A DNA stretch of 64,000 bases from Prochlorococcus sp. AG-402-M23 (GTDB taxonomy: Bacteria; Cyanobacteriota; Cyanobacteriia; PCC-6307; Cyanobiaceae), in the NCBI GenBank assembly GCA_003216575.1, contig QCIR01000001.1:1-64000 (forward strand), in the 5' to 3' direction. The translations under genes and the position numbers were made by a program. Positions within the stretch are counted from its first letter, which is position 1. Each line of letters starts with the position of its first letter. Below are positions 1-7,527 of the stretch, piece after piece. Below the pieces are notes generated by a model. That model did no database searches and had not been told where the DNA came from. It saw nothing but the letters and a program-made list of their open reading frames with translations.

Positions 1-2
1 AA

Positions 3-281
3 TGGGCTTTAATTCTTTCTCATCGCACACGTAAAGGCTCTGCTCCAAAAGCTGCTGCAGCAAAAAAAACCACAGCAAAAAAAACCACAGCTAAAAAAGC
101 AGTAGCTAAAAAGCCTGTAGCTAAAAAGGCAACAGCAAAGAAAGCAGTAGCTAAAAAGCCAGTAGCTAAAAAGTCTGCAGTCAAAGCAAAAGCTGAGGTT
201 TCTGCAGTTGTTAAGCCAAGTGCTGGTAGACCTGCTAGACGTGCACGCAAAGCCAGAAAAGCACCTGAAGCTGCTAAATAA
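3..281 (+). CDS. Lys/Ala-rich basic protein tail (5' truncated)
   Basis: An open frame runs in from the left edge and stops at TAA 279-281. The visible 92 residues are almost entirely low complexity: about eleven repeats of the form AKK-x-x-A, then a short hinge and an Arg-rich end (GRPARRARKARK). This resembles the C-terminal tail of a histone H1-like or other nucleic-acid-binding protein. The folded N-terminal part lies outside the window, so the family cannot be named. A terminator follows 26 bases later. Confidence 0.7.
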   Translation, partial: WALILSHRTRKGSAPKAAAAKKTTAKKTTAKKAVAKKPVAKKATAKKAVAKKPVAKKSAVKAKAEVSAVVKPSAGRPARRARKARKAPEAAK

Positions 282-306
282 AGCTTACCCAGACCCTCAG
301 GCGGCA

Positions 307-338
307 TGAGAGGTTCAATGCCTCTCACTGGTATTTTT
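307..338 (+). terminator. Rho-independent terminator
   Basis: Stem TGAGAGG / CCTCTCA with a seven-base loop is followed by a T run at 333-338. It closes the Lys/Ala-rich gene upstream. Confidence 0.65.
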
Positions 339-394
339 TGTAGATATCTTGTTAATATTTGTTTGGATCTGTTTGCTCAGGTAGGTCTCTTTCT

Positions 395-691
395 TTAATC
401 AGTAACTATTAAACCTGCATTGCATAGAGCGTTGAATACTTTTTTTTTTCGACCCATTGTTTTTTCTGTTGGCTGAAGAACATCAAGTATGGACGCAATA
501 CAACTTATTTCATAGGAACCCTGGGACATGAGAGCTGCATCACATATTTCATTATTAGCAATTACGGGTTCGATACCCGTGAATTTCAATTTCTGAATTG
601 ATGCTTTTAAAACTTGCTCGAGATATTCTATTTGTTCGTTATTTAATGTCTTTCTGTCTACATAATCCATTAGAACTAATGAGGGCGTCAC
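395..691 (-). CDS. conserved hypothetical protein, 98 aa
   Basis: Small soluble protein without signal peptide or membrane segment. The sequence looks helical (LNNEQIEYLEQVLKASIQKL near residues 17-36) and ends in a basic patch GRKKKVF. The frame opens at GTG 691; an ATG at 670 (MDYVDRK) is an equally good start. Both neighbours are separate, so no operon context helps. I do not recognise a named domain. Confidence 0.7.
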   Translation of the reverse strand: MTPSLVLMDYVDRKTLNNEQIEYLEQVLKASIQKLKFTGIEPVIANNEICDAALMSQGSYEISCIASILDVLQPTEKTMGRKKKVFNALCNAGLIVTD

Positions 692-761
692 AACTAAACC
701 TACAAAAAACTAATTTAACTACTTTTTAGAAATATTTTGATCTCTTTGGATTTTCTATCTT

Positions 762-977
762 TTAGGTGTCTTTTTTATTCATATCAGCTTTATATGCATT
801 GAGAGCCTCTTTAATTCTTCCTGGAGCAAATGGATTTTTACCTTTTGCCTCTTTCTTTGCTTCTTGCCATGCATTGTCGATTTCTTTCTTTGCTATCGGA
901 TCGTTATTGAAATTTGTGTATAGCTTCATCAGATACCATGTGCTTAAAACTAATAGTCCAAGACCTAATAAATACAT
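762..977 (-). CDS. small membrane-anchored protein, 71 aa
   Basis: One N-terminal transmembrane helix (residues about 2-18, LLGLGLLVLSTWYL) is followed by a charged, Lys-rich cytoplasmic-type tail containing NPFAPGRIKEALNAYKAD. The layout is typical of thylakoid or plasma-membrane microproteins of picocyanobacteria. ATG start. Function unknown. Confidence 0.7.
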   Translation of the reverse strand: MYLLGLGLLVLSTWYLMKLYTNFNNDPIAKKEIDNAWQEAKKEAKGKNPFAPGRIKEALNAYKADMNKKDT

Positions 978-1056
978 GAGACTGTCTCGATAATTACGAC
1001 AATCTAACCAATTGAATGGAAATTGCGCCTATAAATAAAAAAAATACGTATGCGCT

Positions 1057-1212
1057 ATGCCACTTATCGTAGATCCTTCTAAAGATACGAGTAATGGAGT
1101 TGGGAAGATTTTTAGAGCAATCAATATCACACTTGCCATCGCTCTACCTTTGTCAGCAATTTTGGTGACTATCTTTTGGGGTTTAAAACATGGTTTCAGT
1201 AGTTTTATTTAA
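1057..1212 (+). CDS. one-helix membrane protein, 51 aa
   Basis: The frame from ATG 1057 gives a short polar N-terminus (MPLIVDPSKDTSNG) and one hydrophobic helix (about residues 25-43), ending HGFSSFI. It is a single-pass microprotein with no recognised family. An upstream ATG at 1050 is in another frame and stops at once, so 1057 is the only sensible start. Confidence 0.55.
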   Translation: MPLIVDPSKDTSNGVGKIFRAINITLAIALPLSAILVTIFWGLKHGFSSFI

Positions 1213-1233
1213 TTTAAATAAAGAAATTATTTT

Positions 1234-1392
1234 TTATCCAAATAAATTTTTAATGAGTTCAAAAAATAATTTGATACTCCAAAATAAGATGCCTCCATAA
1301 ATAAACCCTGCCAGACCAGAAGCCCAGTCATTGTAAATTTTCCACGAAATGATTATCACGAGGATTCCAAGAAAGAGTGAATATGTAGCCAT
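1234..1392 (-). CDS. two-helix membrane protein, 52 aa
   Basis: On the minus strand ATG 1392 opens a frame with a hydrophobic helix (YSLFLGILVIIISW), a short loop NDWASG and a second hydrophobic stretch (FIYGGILFWSIKLFF). Almost the whole protein is membrane-embedded. No family recognised. It converges with the gene ending at 1212. Confidence 0.55.
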   Translation of the reverse strand: MATYSLFLGILVIIISWKIYNDWASGLAGFIYGGILFWSIKLFFELIKNLFG

Positions 1393-1569
1393 TATTTTGT
1401 TGTCTCTTTCAAGAGACGGTTTGTGAAAAAGTTTAGAGGTCGGTATACCTAACTTTTGAGTAGTAGCAACCGAAGTTAGTTGTATTTACCGAATCAATTT
1501 CTACGGTATGCCTCATCCCTAACTGAATTACTTTAGGACAAAGTAGTTGTGTACTCCGAAAGAAAAGTT

Positions 1570-1836
1570 ATGTACAATTCACTCTTCGACACTTTTTTCT
1601 CTGATTCTTTAATTGCACCTACCAGAACTGTTTATGTGGTTTCTGATAGTCAGCTTGAAGAGCTTAAGCGTAATCAACGTCAAGAGGAACTCGACGACAT
1701 CGAGGACTCCAGAAAAAGACTAGAAGAGAGCCATCAAGCTCGTATTAAAGTTCTTGATGAACGTCAAAATGAGATAAAAGAGGAACTTAAGGCTTTGTCT
1801 CCCACAAAGGTTAAGGCTGCCCTTAATAAGAAGTAA
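1570..1836 (+). CDS. coiled-coil protein, 88 aa
   Basis: After a hydrophobic start (MYNSLFDTFFSD) the protein is a highly charged helix: LEELKRNQRQEELDDIEDS and on to the C-terminus, rich in E, K, R and Q with heptad-like spacing. It probably forms a coiled coil. An in-frame GTG at 1549 would add seven residues; ATG 1570 preceded by an A/G-rich stretch was preferred. A strong terminator follows at 1865. Function unknown. Confidence 0.65.
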   Translation: MYNSLFDTFFSDSLIAPTRTVYVVSDSQLEELKRNQRQEELDDIEDSRKRLEESHQARIKVLDERQNEIKEELKALSPTKVKAALNKK

Positions 1837-1864
1837 CTGTTAGTTGGTCTTAAGAATGTGTGTT

Positions 1865-1897
1865 AGCACCTCCCTATCTATGTGGAGGTGCTTTTTT
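1865..1897 (+). terminator. Rho-independent terminator
   Basis: Perfect nine-base stem AGCACCTCC / GGAGGTGCT with a ten-base loop, followed by six T. It ends the coiled-coil gene. Confidence 0.85.
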
Positions 1898-1956
1898 ACT
1901 AAATGTTCAAATGATTTTTCTCAAAGCATTTCTGTGTACCTAAATCTATGAAAGTG

Positions 1957-2091
1957 TTAATTGTCTAGATTCTCTTTTTGGCTTTCTTCAAGTGCCTTGT
2001 TACCCTCTTTAAGAGTTGTTCTGACCCACCAAACTGAAATTCCTGTAATAGCGATGCCTAATGTCATTATTGAAATTATTGTTGAAGTCAC
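1957..2091 (-). CDS. one-helix membrane protein, 44 aa
   Basis: GTG 2091 opens a frame with one transmembrane helix (IISIMTLGIAITGISVWW) followed by a charged tail, VRTTLKEGNKALEESQKEN. This helix-plus-amphipathic-tail layout recurs in many microproteins here. An internal ATG lies in the helix and would destroy it, so GTG is favoured. No known family. Confidence 0.55.
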   Translation of the reverse strand: MTSTIISIMTLGIAITGISVWWVRTTLKEGNKALEESQKENLDN

Positions 2092-2285
2092 TTGTTATAA
2101 CCCTTAATTGCTTGGGTTGATTTTGCTTTTTTTAAGCAGCTCATCAGATGTCTAAAATTGATTTTCCCAGATTAAAAATATTTTAGTTGATGACTCTAAA
2201 ATAATTTAAGAGAAAGATGAGGATAAATTCACTTGCCATAGGCCTTCTTGATGGTTTATACCGAGATTAATTGAAGAGAAAAACT

Positions 2286-2444
2286 ATGAAACTTCAAACT
2301 TCATTTAGCGTCCCAGAGAATATGGGTGACATAGGTAGAAAGCACGAGGCAGTCAAAAGAGGAATGACAGCGATAGCTTCATACTGGGAGAGAGAGTGTG
2401 CTTTAAATCCTTCCTCACCTGCATGTCTTATTTTTGACGACTAG
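2286..2444 (+). CDS. CP12-like C-terminal motif protein, 52 aa
   Basis: Soluble 52-residue protein. Its last part, W-E-R-E-C-(x8)-C-LIFDD, matches the spacing and surroundings of the C-terminal redox loop of CP12 (C-x8-C followed by an acidic end), the disordered linker that holds GAPDH and phosphoribulokinase together in the dark. The N-terminal part (KHEAVKRGMTAIASYW) is helical. The protein is shorter than a full CP12 (about 75 residues) and lacks the N-terminal Cys pair, so it is a CP12-like half at most. Function inferred only. Confidence 0.6.
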   Translation: MKLQTSFSVPENMGDIGRKHEAVKRGMTAIASYWERECALNPSSPACLIFDD

Positions 2445-2506
2445 TAGTTGAAGGGAAATAAGGAAATATACTTTCCTTGAGCAAATAGTTAATCTTTTAC
2501 TTCTCA

Positions 2507-2767
2507 ATGAAAAGTGTTATAAAAACTTGGTTTGGATTATTACTTTCCCTATTTTTAGTAATTAGTATTTGCTTTCAGTCAGTTGAAGCACAGGCGGTGT
2601 TAATGACAACGGATGTTGATATTGAAAATGATCAAAGTTCAATGGATTCAAAAAGCATTGATGATCTTTTAGGACCAGATACAAATTTTCCATTTGATCC
2701 AGCAAATCACAGAGATGGATCTAATCCGATCAAAAGAATTGGAAAAATAAGCGACGATAATTTGTAA
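2507..2767 (+). CDS. secreted acidic FPF-motif protein (family member 1)
   Basis: The 86-residue product starts with a clear signal peptide (KSVIKTWFGLLLSLFLV, cleavage near VEAQA) and continues as an acidic, Ser/Asp-rich chain. Near the end it has DDLLGPDTNFPFDPANH. Two other genes in this window (5896-6141 and 14411-14671) share the plan: signal peptide, acidic linker, then an acidic-G-D-x-x-FPF-x-P motif. The mature product is probably periplasmic or exported. No known family. Confidence 0.7.
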   Translation: MKSVIKTWFGLLLSLFLVISICFQSVEAQAVLMTTDVDIENDQSSMDSKSIDDLLGPDTNFPFDPANHRDGSNPIKRIGKISDDNL

Positions 2768-2779
2768 GTAAGTATCTTT

Positions 2780-2986
2780 TTATTTTCTAAGCAAAATTTC
2801 TAAACGTTTTTTTTGTTCTTCAAGAGATTCGGTCTTTTCATTCTTTTTTGCTTCCATTCTATTTTTTATAGACTCATCAGCTTGTCTTGCGATTCTTGCT
2901 TTCCTAAGGAAGACAAGGATTGAAATCACAGCAAATATAAGTGCAAGTGAACCCAATGGAACTATTGTTGAGCTCATTTCTTCCAT
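2780..2986 (-). CDS. one-helix membrane protein with charged tail, 68 aa
   Basis: ATG 2986 starts a protein with one transmembrane helix (residues about 8-27, VPLGSLALIFAVISILVFL) and a long, strongly charged helical tail rich in K, E and R. The stop of the upstream gene overlaps this ATG by one base (TAATG), so the two are probably translated together. Function unknown. Confidence 0.7.
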   Translation of the reverse strand: MEEMSSTIVPLGSLALIFAVISILVFLRKARIARQADESIKNRMEAKKNEKTESLEEQKKRLEILLRK

Positions 2987-3150
2987 TAGTAATTACAGGC
3001 GTTATATAAACGATTCGCTTTCTGTTGATCCTCACATTTTTTTAGTTTCGTTTCTAACTCTTCCATCTCCTTTTGAGCCTGATTGATTAATTCCAATGAC
3101 CATTGCCAGTTTCGCTCGTTGCAATGTTGTTTTGCAGAATCCCAGTCCAT
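2986..3150 (-). CDS. small helical protein, 54 aa
   Basis: From ATG 3150 the frame encodes a soluble, Gln/Glu/Lys-rich helical protein (WSLELINQAQKEMEELETKL) with three Cys residues (positions about 10, 41 and 52). Its TAA overlaps the ATG of the next minus-strand gene by one base, which supports a two-gene operon. A longer open frame in another register here is a shadow. No family recognised. Confidence 0.6.
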   Translation of the reverse strand: MDWDSAKQHCNERNWQWSLELINQAQKEMEELETKLKKCEDQQKANRLYNACNY

Positions 3151-3358
3151 GGTTGGATTGCTTTAATAATGGGTGATTTAGTCGAGCAGAACTCTTATGA
3201 CTCCCAGAGGATAACAAGTTTATGAACTAAATAATGTGTTTTTATTGTCTCTTTGAAAACTTTATTTGTATTAACTTTAGGCATATCAATTTATAATCAA
3301 CCGTTGATCCTCATTTTGACTCTGCCTCACTTAAGCTCGAAATATCATTTTTTATTCC

Positions 3359-3769
3359 ATGGAAACAGCTTTTGCTTGGAGCCTTTGTCTGTCTGCCGTT
3401 GTTGTTTTGCTTTCAATAGGGCCGCTAACTTATGGCCGAGTCAAAGCTGGATATTCGGCCGAGAATATGAGTGCTCCAAGAGCTTTATTTGATGAGCTCC
3501 CCGATTTTGGCAAAAGAGCTGTTTGGTGTCATCAAAATTGCTGGGAGAGCATAACTCTTCACGCTCCTGCGTGTTTACTATGTCTGATTGCTGGTGTTGT
3601 CTCTCCTGTGGCCTTAATAGCTGCGTGGGTTCACCCAATTATGAGGTTTATCTATATCGGTGCTTATGTTGGCGATATTCCTCCTGCTAGAGGACTTTGT
3701 TGGGCATCGGGTCTTTTATGTTCAACTCTTTTGTATAAAGAGGGCTTAACTGCTTTGCTTTCTTCTTAA
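3359..3769 (+). CDS. MAPEG family membrane protein
   Basis: The 136-residue protein has four hydrophobic helices and the pattern of the MAPEG family (membrane-associated proteins in eicosanoid and glutathione metabolism): a first helix, the polar stretch AENMSAPRALFDELP, then NCWESITLHAPACLL, which corresponds to the family's N-x-x-E-x-x-P region. Bacterial members are often glutathione-linked, but the substrate is unknown. Its 3' end overlaps the convergent gene at 3746 by 24 bases. Confidence 0.8.
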   Translation: METAFAWSLCLSAVVVLLSIGPLTYGRVKAGYSAENMSAPRALFDELPDFGKRAVWCHQNCWESITLHAPACLLCLIAGVVSPVALIAAWVHPIMRFIYIGAYVGDIPPARGLCWASGLLCSTLLYKEGLTALLSS

Positions 3770-4027
3770 TTGATCAACGATTAAACTTCTTGGCTTGCCA
3801 GTCTTAACAGGATTTAATCGATCAAGTACAACTGCTACTGCTGTAAACCAAGAACTTCCCTCTGGAATATTGGTTTGATTACAAATGTGTTTTGGAGCTA
3901 GTTCAAGGGAGAGATTCGTATCGATTTCTTTGATTACCAGTTGATAATGTTTTTCTAAAAGGTCTAGATCCTCTTCCTCGAGAATGTTGCCTGAACAATA
4001 CCAATCTAGTGATGTTTTCCAATCCAT
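3746..4027 (-). CDS. conserved hypothetical protein, 93 aa
   Basis: Soluble protein with an acidic helical N-terminal half (LEEEDLDLLEKHYQLVIKEI) and a C-terminal half SSWFTAVAVVLDRLNPVKTG. No signal or membrane segment. It lies 15 bases downstream of the LOG-family gene on the same strand, so co-transcription is likely. Not recognised beyond that. Confidence 0.65.
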   Translation of the reverse strand: MDWKTSLDWYCSGNILEEEDLDLLEKHYQLVIKEIDTNLSLELAPKHICNQTNIPEGSSWFTAVAVVLDRLNPVKTGKPRSLIVDQLRRKQSS

Positions 4028-4042
4028 TATCAGATGATACGT

Positions 4043-4891
4043 TTATTGTTTGATAATGTCCCATGCTTCTGAAGCACTATCGGCGTATTGAAAGAGATTC
4101 ATGTGCTCATCTGAGATAAGTCCATGGTCTGAAAGAAATTGAAAGTTGATCACTTTCGACCAATAATCTCGACCAAATAGAATAATTGGGATTTGTGTTT
4201 TCATTCCTGTTTGACGAAGAGTTAGTAATTCAAAGAGTTCATCAAATGTTCCAAATCCCCCAGGGAAAAAGACAGCTGCAACTGATCGCATCACAAAATG
4301 AAATTTTCGTAAGGCGAAATAATTAAATTTGAAGCAAAGCCCAGGAGTGATATAAGCATTGGGATGTTGTTCGTTTGGGAGACTTATATTTAAACCTATG
4401 GATTTACAGTCGGCATCAAAAGCGCCTCTGTTGGCAGCCTCCATAATCCCTGGGCCGCCACCAGTGACAATTACATGTGAATTGCAGTGTTCTTTTTGGT
4501 TTTGTCTGGAGACAATCTTTGCGAATTCTCTGGCCGAATCGTAGTAATGAGATATCGATTGTAAATTCTTTAGACGTGTTAGTTCTCTCTGTAAATCAGA
4601 TGAGCTCGGATCTTTGGTGAGAGAGTTCTTCGCTAGTTCAAGTCTGTTATTTATAGAGCTTTTATCGGTAAGGCTCGCTCCTCCAAAGACGATGATTGTT
4701 GATAAAATTTTTTGTTCTTCTAGGATTTTTTCTGGTTTATTAATTTCTAGAAGCATTCGCACTCCTCTCATTTCATCACTATTGAGTAACTCTCTATCTT
4801 CATGGGCTAATTGGTAATTGTTCGAACTAATAATTAATTCAAGGTTTTTCCTGACTAGTTCTGGATCGTCACTTCTATTTTGAGTACTCAT
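4043..4891 (-). CDS. LOG family (lysine decarboxylase-like) nucleotide hydrolase
   Basis: The C-terminal two thirds carry LOG-family hallmarks: VTGGGPGIMEAANRGA (about residue 142) and PGGFGTFDELFELLTLRQTG (about 210-229), the PGGxGTxxE substrate motif. Family members release the base from nucleoside 5'-monophosphates (cytokinin activation in plants) or act in purine turnover; the label lysine decarboxylase is historical. The N-terminal 90 residues are a charged helical extension. ATG 4891 is used in place of the TTG one codon upstream. Confidence 0.88.
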   Translation of the reverse strand: MSTQNRSDDPELVRKNLELIISSNNYQLAHEDRELLNSDEMRGVRMLLEINKPEKILEEQKILSTIIVFGGASLTDKSSINNRLELAKNSLTKDPSSSDLQRELTRLKNLQSISHYYDSAREFAKIVSRQNQKEHCNSHVIVTGGGPGIMEAANRGAFDADCKSIGLNISLPNEQHPNAYITPGLCFKFNYFALRKFHFVMRSVAAVFFPGGFGTFDELFELLTLRQTGMKTQIPIILFGRDYWSKVINFQFLSDHGLISDEHMNLFQYADSASEAWDIIKQ

Positions 4892-4984
4892 CAAAATATG
4901 CCTCCTTGAGTTTTAATGCGGTAAGGAATTAGTTCAATTCATCCATCCATGTGAAATGAATGGTGAAGTGGCTGATGCCATTAT

Positions 4985-5326
4985 CTACATTCCCATTGCT
5001 CTTCTAAGTTTTGTAGCCTCGTCCATTCCCTCCATGATTGTGAAAGTAGAATTAACTGTCGCGGCTGTACGTAGCTTTGATAGCTCTTGATATTCACTGG
5101 ATTCATAAGCTTCTACTGCTATTCGCATTGATGGGAATTCACAAATGACGGCTAGGTTTGAATCTTCAGTTTTTTCTTTTCCTATTGGGTCTGTATCTTT
5201 CGCAAATACCTCTCCACCATTTTCTTTGAGCCATGGTCCAACTTTTTCGACATATTCATTAAATAATTCTTGATTAATAACCTTTGCAGTTGAGATCCAG
5301 TACCCTTTGGCTCCTTTCTTATCCAT
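4985..5326 (-). CDS. DUF1330 family protein (paralogue 1)
   Basis: The 113-residue product matches the DUF1330 dimeric alpha-beta barrel pattern: KGYWISTAKVINQELFNEY, GGEVFAKD, LAVICEFPSMRIAVEAYESS and EYQEL. DUF1330 proteins belong to the ferredoxin-like barrel superfamily; their chemistry is unclear. A second copy is at 47404-47694. A C-terminal extension (MEGMDEATKLRRAMGM) is absent from that paralogue. Confidence 0.85.
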   Translation of the reverse strand: MDKKGAKGYWISTAKVINQELFNEYVEKVGPWLKENGGEVFAKDTDPIGKEKTEDSNLAVICEFPSMRIAVEAYESSEYQELSKLRTAATVNSTFTIMEGMDEATKLRRAMGM

Positions 5327-5414
5327 TACCTTTTAATCAATTATGAATTTAGGATAGATCAGACTTAGCTCAAAAAATAATTTTTAAAATCTATGCCCTA
5401 TAAGTCTCAATAAT

Positions 5415-5825
5415 TTATTTCCATAGACTTCTTTTTTTTAAAAGATCTTCGATGTTAGGCCATGCTGCAATTAGTTCCTTGAGGGCTTGTCTATTGGGAG
5501 TGTATAACACACATGAGAAGGCACTGATGACATAAAAGATAAACCACAATTTATTGATTGAGTAAACAGAGACAAAGGAGAAGATAAAACTACCAATGAA
5601 TACAAAAAATAGTGATCGATTTATCACTTCAAGTGGAGATCTTCTTAATCGTCTAAGCAATCTTTTTGTAGATTTTGTCTTTGAAAATCTTTGTGCCTCT
5701 ATTTCTTCTTCTTTGATTAGTCTTTCATTTTCTTGATCCAAGATTTCGTTTGATCTAACAATATCCTCTATCTCTTGACTGGATAAGTTATCTAGAGGCT
5801 CTGAGTCTTTTTTTATTGCTGCCAT
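5415..5825 (-). CDS. two-helix membrane protein, 136 aa
   Basis: A long charged N-terminal half (coiled-coil-like, rich in E and K, with the basic patch RLLRRLRRSP) precedes two hydrophobic helices at about residues 70-110 and a short tail RQALKELIAAWPNIEDLL. The layout is consistent with a small inner-membrane or thylakoid protein with both ends in the cytoplasm. Conserved-looking but not assignable. Confidence 0.75.
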   Translation of the reverse strand: MAAIKKDSEPLDNLSSQEIEDIVRSNEILDQENERLIKEEEIEAQRFSKTKSTKRLLRRLRRSPLEVINRSLFFVFIGSFIFSFVSVYSINKLWFIFYVISAFSCVLYTPNRQALKELIAAWPNIEDLLKKRSLWK

Positions 5826-5895
5826 TAGTTCAACAAACTTAAAAGTTAGATAGTTATCTGCATCTACCTTACTAAAGCGAATGTTTACCTTTTGA

Positions 5896-6141
5896 TTAAT
5901 TGCCTAGACCAGGTGGAAAAGGAAAAACTTGTTCATCCCCAAAAATATCCTCCATACTCAACTCTTCACTTTGTGAATCCATTCCTAAAGCTTCTTCTTC
6001 GGATTCCATTCCCATTTCATATGAGTCACCTTCTCCATAATCCTCTGGTGGAACCCAGCCTTGTATTACAGCCTCAGCACTATTCAATCCAGAGAAAACA
6101 ATGAATACGAATAAAGCTAATTTGATCAGAAAATTTTTCAT
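5896..6141 (-). CDS. secreted acidic FPF-motif protein (family member 2)
   Basis: Signal peptide (KNFLIKLALFVFIVFSGL, cleavage near NSAEA) followed by a very acidic chain of Glu, Ser and Met and the end motif MEDIFGDEQVFPFPPGLGN. The same plan is seen at 2507-2767 and 14411-14671. Mature length about 60 residues with a strongly negative charge. No function known. Confidence 0.7.
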   Translation of the reverse strand: MKNFLIKLALFVFIVFSGLNSAEAVIQGWVPPEDYGEGDSYEMGMESEEEALGMDSQSEELSMEDIFGDEQVFPFPPGLGN

Positions 6142-6268
6142 ATACCCATGCTCTCATTACTTAGGCTAATGCTTGATCAGAAGGTTGATTAGCTTTAGGA
6201 CTTGTAAAAATACTCTTGTAATGTCTTCTTCATATCGAGGCTTTTCCCTTTCTAATTAGCAACTGATT

Positions 6269-6403
6269 TTAATCTGCATTTTGTCTGACAGGTCTCATCA
6301 TTCCGCCTCCATCATCATCGTCATCCCCAAAACCAAAAAATAGCCAGGTAATAGCAAATACAGCTAATGCCCCTGATAGCGTCAATGCTTGTAACTCGTT
6401 CAA
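6269..6403 (-). CDS. one-helix protein with DDDDDGGG-MM tail (family member 1)
   Basis: TTG 6403 opens a 44-residue frame: a short polar start, one transmembrane helix (LSGALAVFAITWLFFGF) and the tail GDDDDDGGGMMRPVRQNAD. The acidic run, glycines and MM-x-PV motif recur at 13091-13267, 15692-15868 and 61684-61851. There is no in-frame ATG before the upstream stop, so TTG is the likely start. Probably membrane-anchored with the acidic tail exposed. Confidence 0.65.
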   Translation of the reverse strand: MNELQALTLSGALAVFAITWLFFGFGDDDDDGGGMMRPVRQNAD

Positions 6404-6507
6404 AGCTTTTCGGCTAATTTTTCACGACCTTAGCCCTTATTTCGTTTTTTTGTTGAAGAGGAGTGCTTTCTTTCTGGTTATATTGTCGAAACTTAATTTG
6501 ATTACTA

Positions 6508-6600
6508 ATGGAAGAATTAGCCAAAAGAGTGGAAGAACTTGAGCGTCGAGTCCAGCATTTAGAAGCAGTGCTGCAATACCAAGCAAGAAAAAACAAATAA
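6508..6600 (+). CDS. coiled-coil microprotein, 30 aa
   Basis: The frame from ATG 6508 is a near-perfect heptad helix: leucine or valine every three to four residues in EELAKRVEELERRVQHLEAV. It resembles a short leucine zipper or a designed-like coiled coil. Its codons avoid stops on this strand only. It may be a real microprotein, but at 30 residues it cannot be proved from one sequence. Confidence 0.4.
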   Translation: MEELAKRVEELERRVQHLEAVLQYQARKNK

Positions 6601-6613
6601 TCTCTGTTGCCAT

Positions 6614-6808
6614 CTAACCAATACCTGGAATGTCAAAAGGGAGTTTGTCCTCCAGTACTACTAAGTATTTTTGGACTGCAGGAATACGAAGAAGAGCTAA
6701 TGGAACAACAATATTCAGAACAATCCATGCTCCTCCAACTAATGGAGCCCATTTACCAGCTTTTTTAATAAAGCTCATTCCCTTCTCTTTCTCTGGAGTC
6801 TGATTCAT
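6614..6808 (-). CDS. one-helix membrane protein, 64 aa
   Basis: Starts with a charged tract (NQTPEKEKGMSFIKKAGKW), then a transmembrane helix (about 25-42, LVGGAWIVLNIVVPLALL) and a C-terminal segment ending KLPFDIPGIG. No family named. It is the last gene before the first copy of the 656-bp repeat, which begins 36 bases upstream of its start. Confidence 0.7.
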   Translation of the reverse strand: MNQTPEKEKGMSFIKKAGKWAPLVGGAWIVLNIVVPLALLRIPAVQKYLVVLEDKLPFDIPGIG

Positions 6809-6843
6809 GTTTTTGATTTATTGATTAGATCTTAGCTAGACCC

Positions 6844-7499
6844 CAAACTTACTATTTTTGACCAGGTTAAGTGGAAATGCAATGGGCATTAAGGCTGATT
6901 GCGTTGAGGTGCGAATAGAGCAAAGATACGTTTGTTGAGCTCAGAGGCACCATTGATGGTCGACACTCCACCTGAGTATTTAAGAGAAGCGAACTGAATT
7001 CTGGTTCCTGCTCCAACATTCTCAATGAATAAGTAGGCTATTCGTCTGATGCGACAAGGATCAATGATATAGGTGCGTCAATTCAGTCGAAACTCCTCTG
7101 CATCGTTTAGGTGCCCTAACGGAGTACAAAAGCCTTTCTACTAGACACTTGGCCCCAGGCCACCAATATCCAGAAGCTTCTACAAAGAATCGGTAATGAA
7201 AAAGGGCCCCCTAGGGCCCTTTTTAAATGTCTATTAAAAGAGATTTGATATTTCTACGGTTTCCCTACCTAAGACGTACGGTCCTACAGAACCATTGAAG
7301 AAAAGGAGATTTTAGGATTAATGTACGTCAGGCAATTAATTGAATTGGTCATCAATTAATTGGCTTCTGGGGGGGAGCACTGACGTTTTTTATTCAAAGA
7401 AACAACCTTCTAAAGCTCAGTATAAAAAGAAGGTTGTCCTGAGAAGTTCAAAAAATATAAGAACAAACCACTATCAGCCGTGTAGGAATAATTACTCAA
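6844..7499. repeat. 656-bp perfect direct repeat, copy 1
   Basis: Every base from 6844 to 7499 recurs at 16922-17577 in the same orientation (offset 10,078), and identity stops at both edges. Inside: a minus-strand open fragment without any start codon (6889-7077) reading like the 3' end of a gene (ENVGAGTRIQ, KYSGGVSTINGASELNK); a bidirectional terminator (7199-7224); two copies of the palindrome CAATTAATTG (near 7331 and 7351); a seven-G run; and a ten-base stem ACAACCTTCT / AGAAGGTTGT. No inverted-repeat ends or transposase gene are visible. Confidence 0.97.
7199..7224. terminator. bidirectional terminator inside repeat copy 1
   Basis: AAAAAGGGCCC and GGGCCCTTTTT form an 11-base stem around a four-base loop, with T runs on either strand. 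Confidence 0.85.
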
Positions 7500-7527
7500 A
7501 AATTCTGGTTTTTATTTTCTTTAAAGA

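Noticed and set aside
20-328. Long minus-strand frame opposite the Lys/Ala-rich tail
   Set aside because: It is a shadow of the plus-strand repeat (repetitive Ala/Phe/Thr product) and extends past the terminator.
550-585. tRNA T-loop-like GGGTTCGATACCC
   Set aside because: Lies inside the 395-691 coding sequence; no acceptor or anticodon arms can be built around it.
766-993. Plus-strand frame over the 762-977 gene
   Set aside because: Antisense shadow of a minus-strand gene with clear anchor-plus-tail layout.
6414-6596. Minus-strand frame opposite the 30-aa coiled-coil frame
   Set aside because: Ser/Lys/Arg-rich shadow; the plus-strand heptad frame is more coherent.
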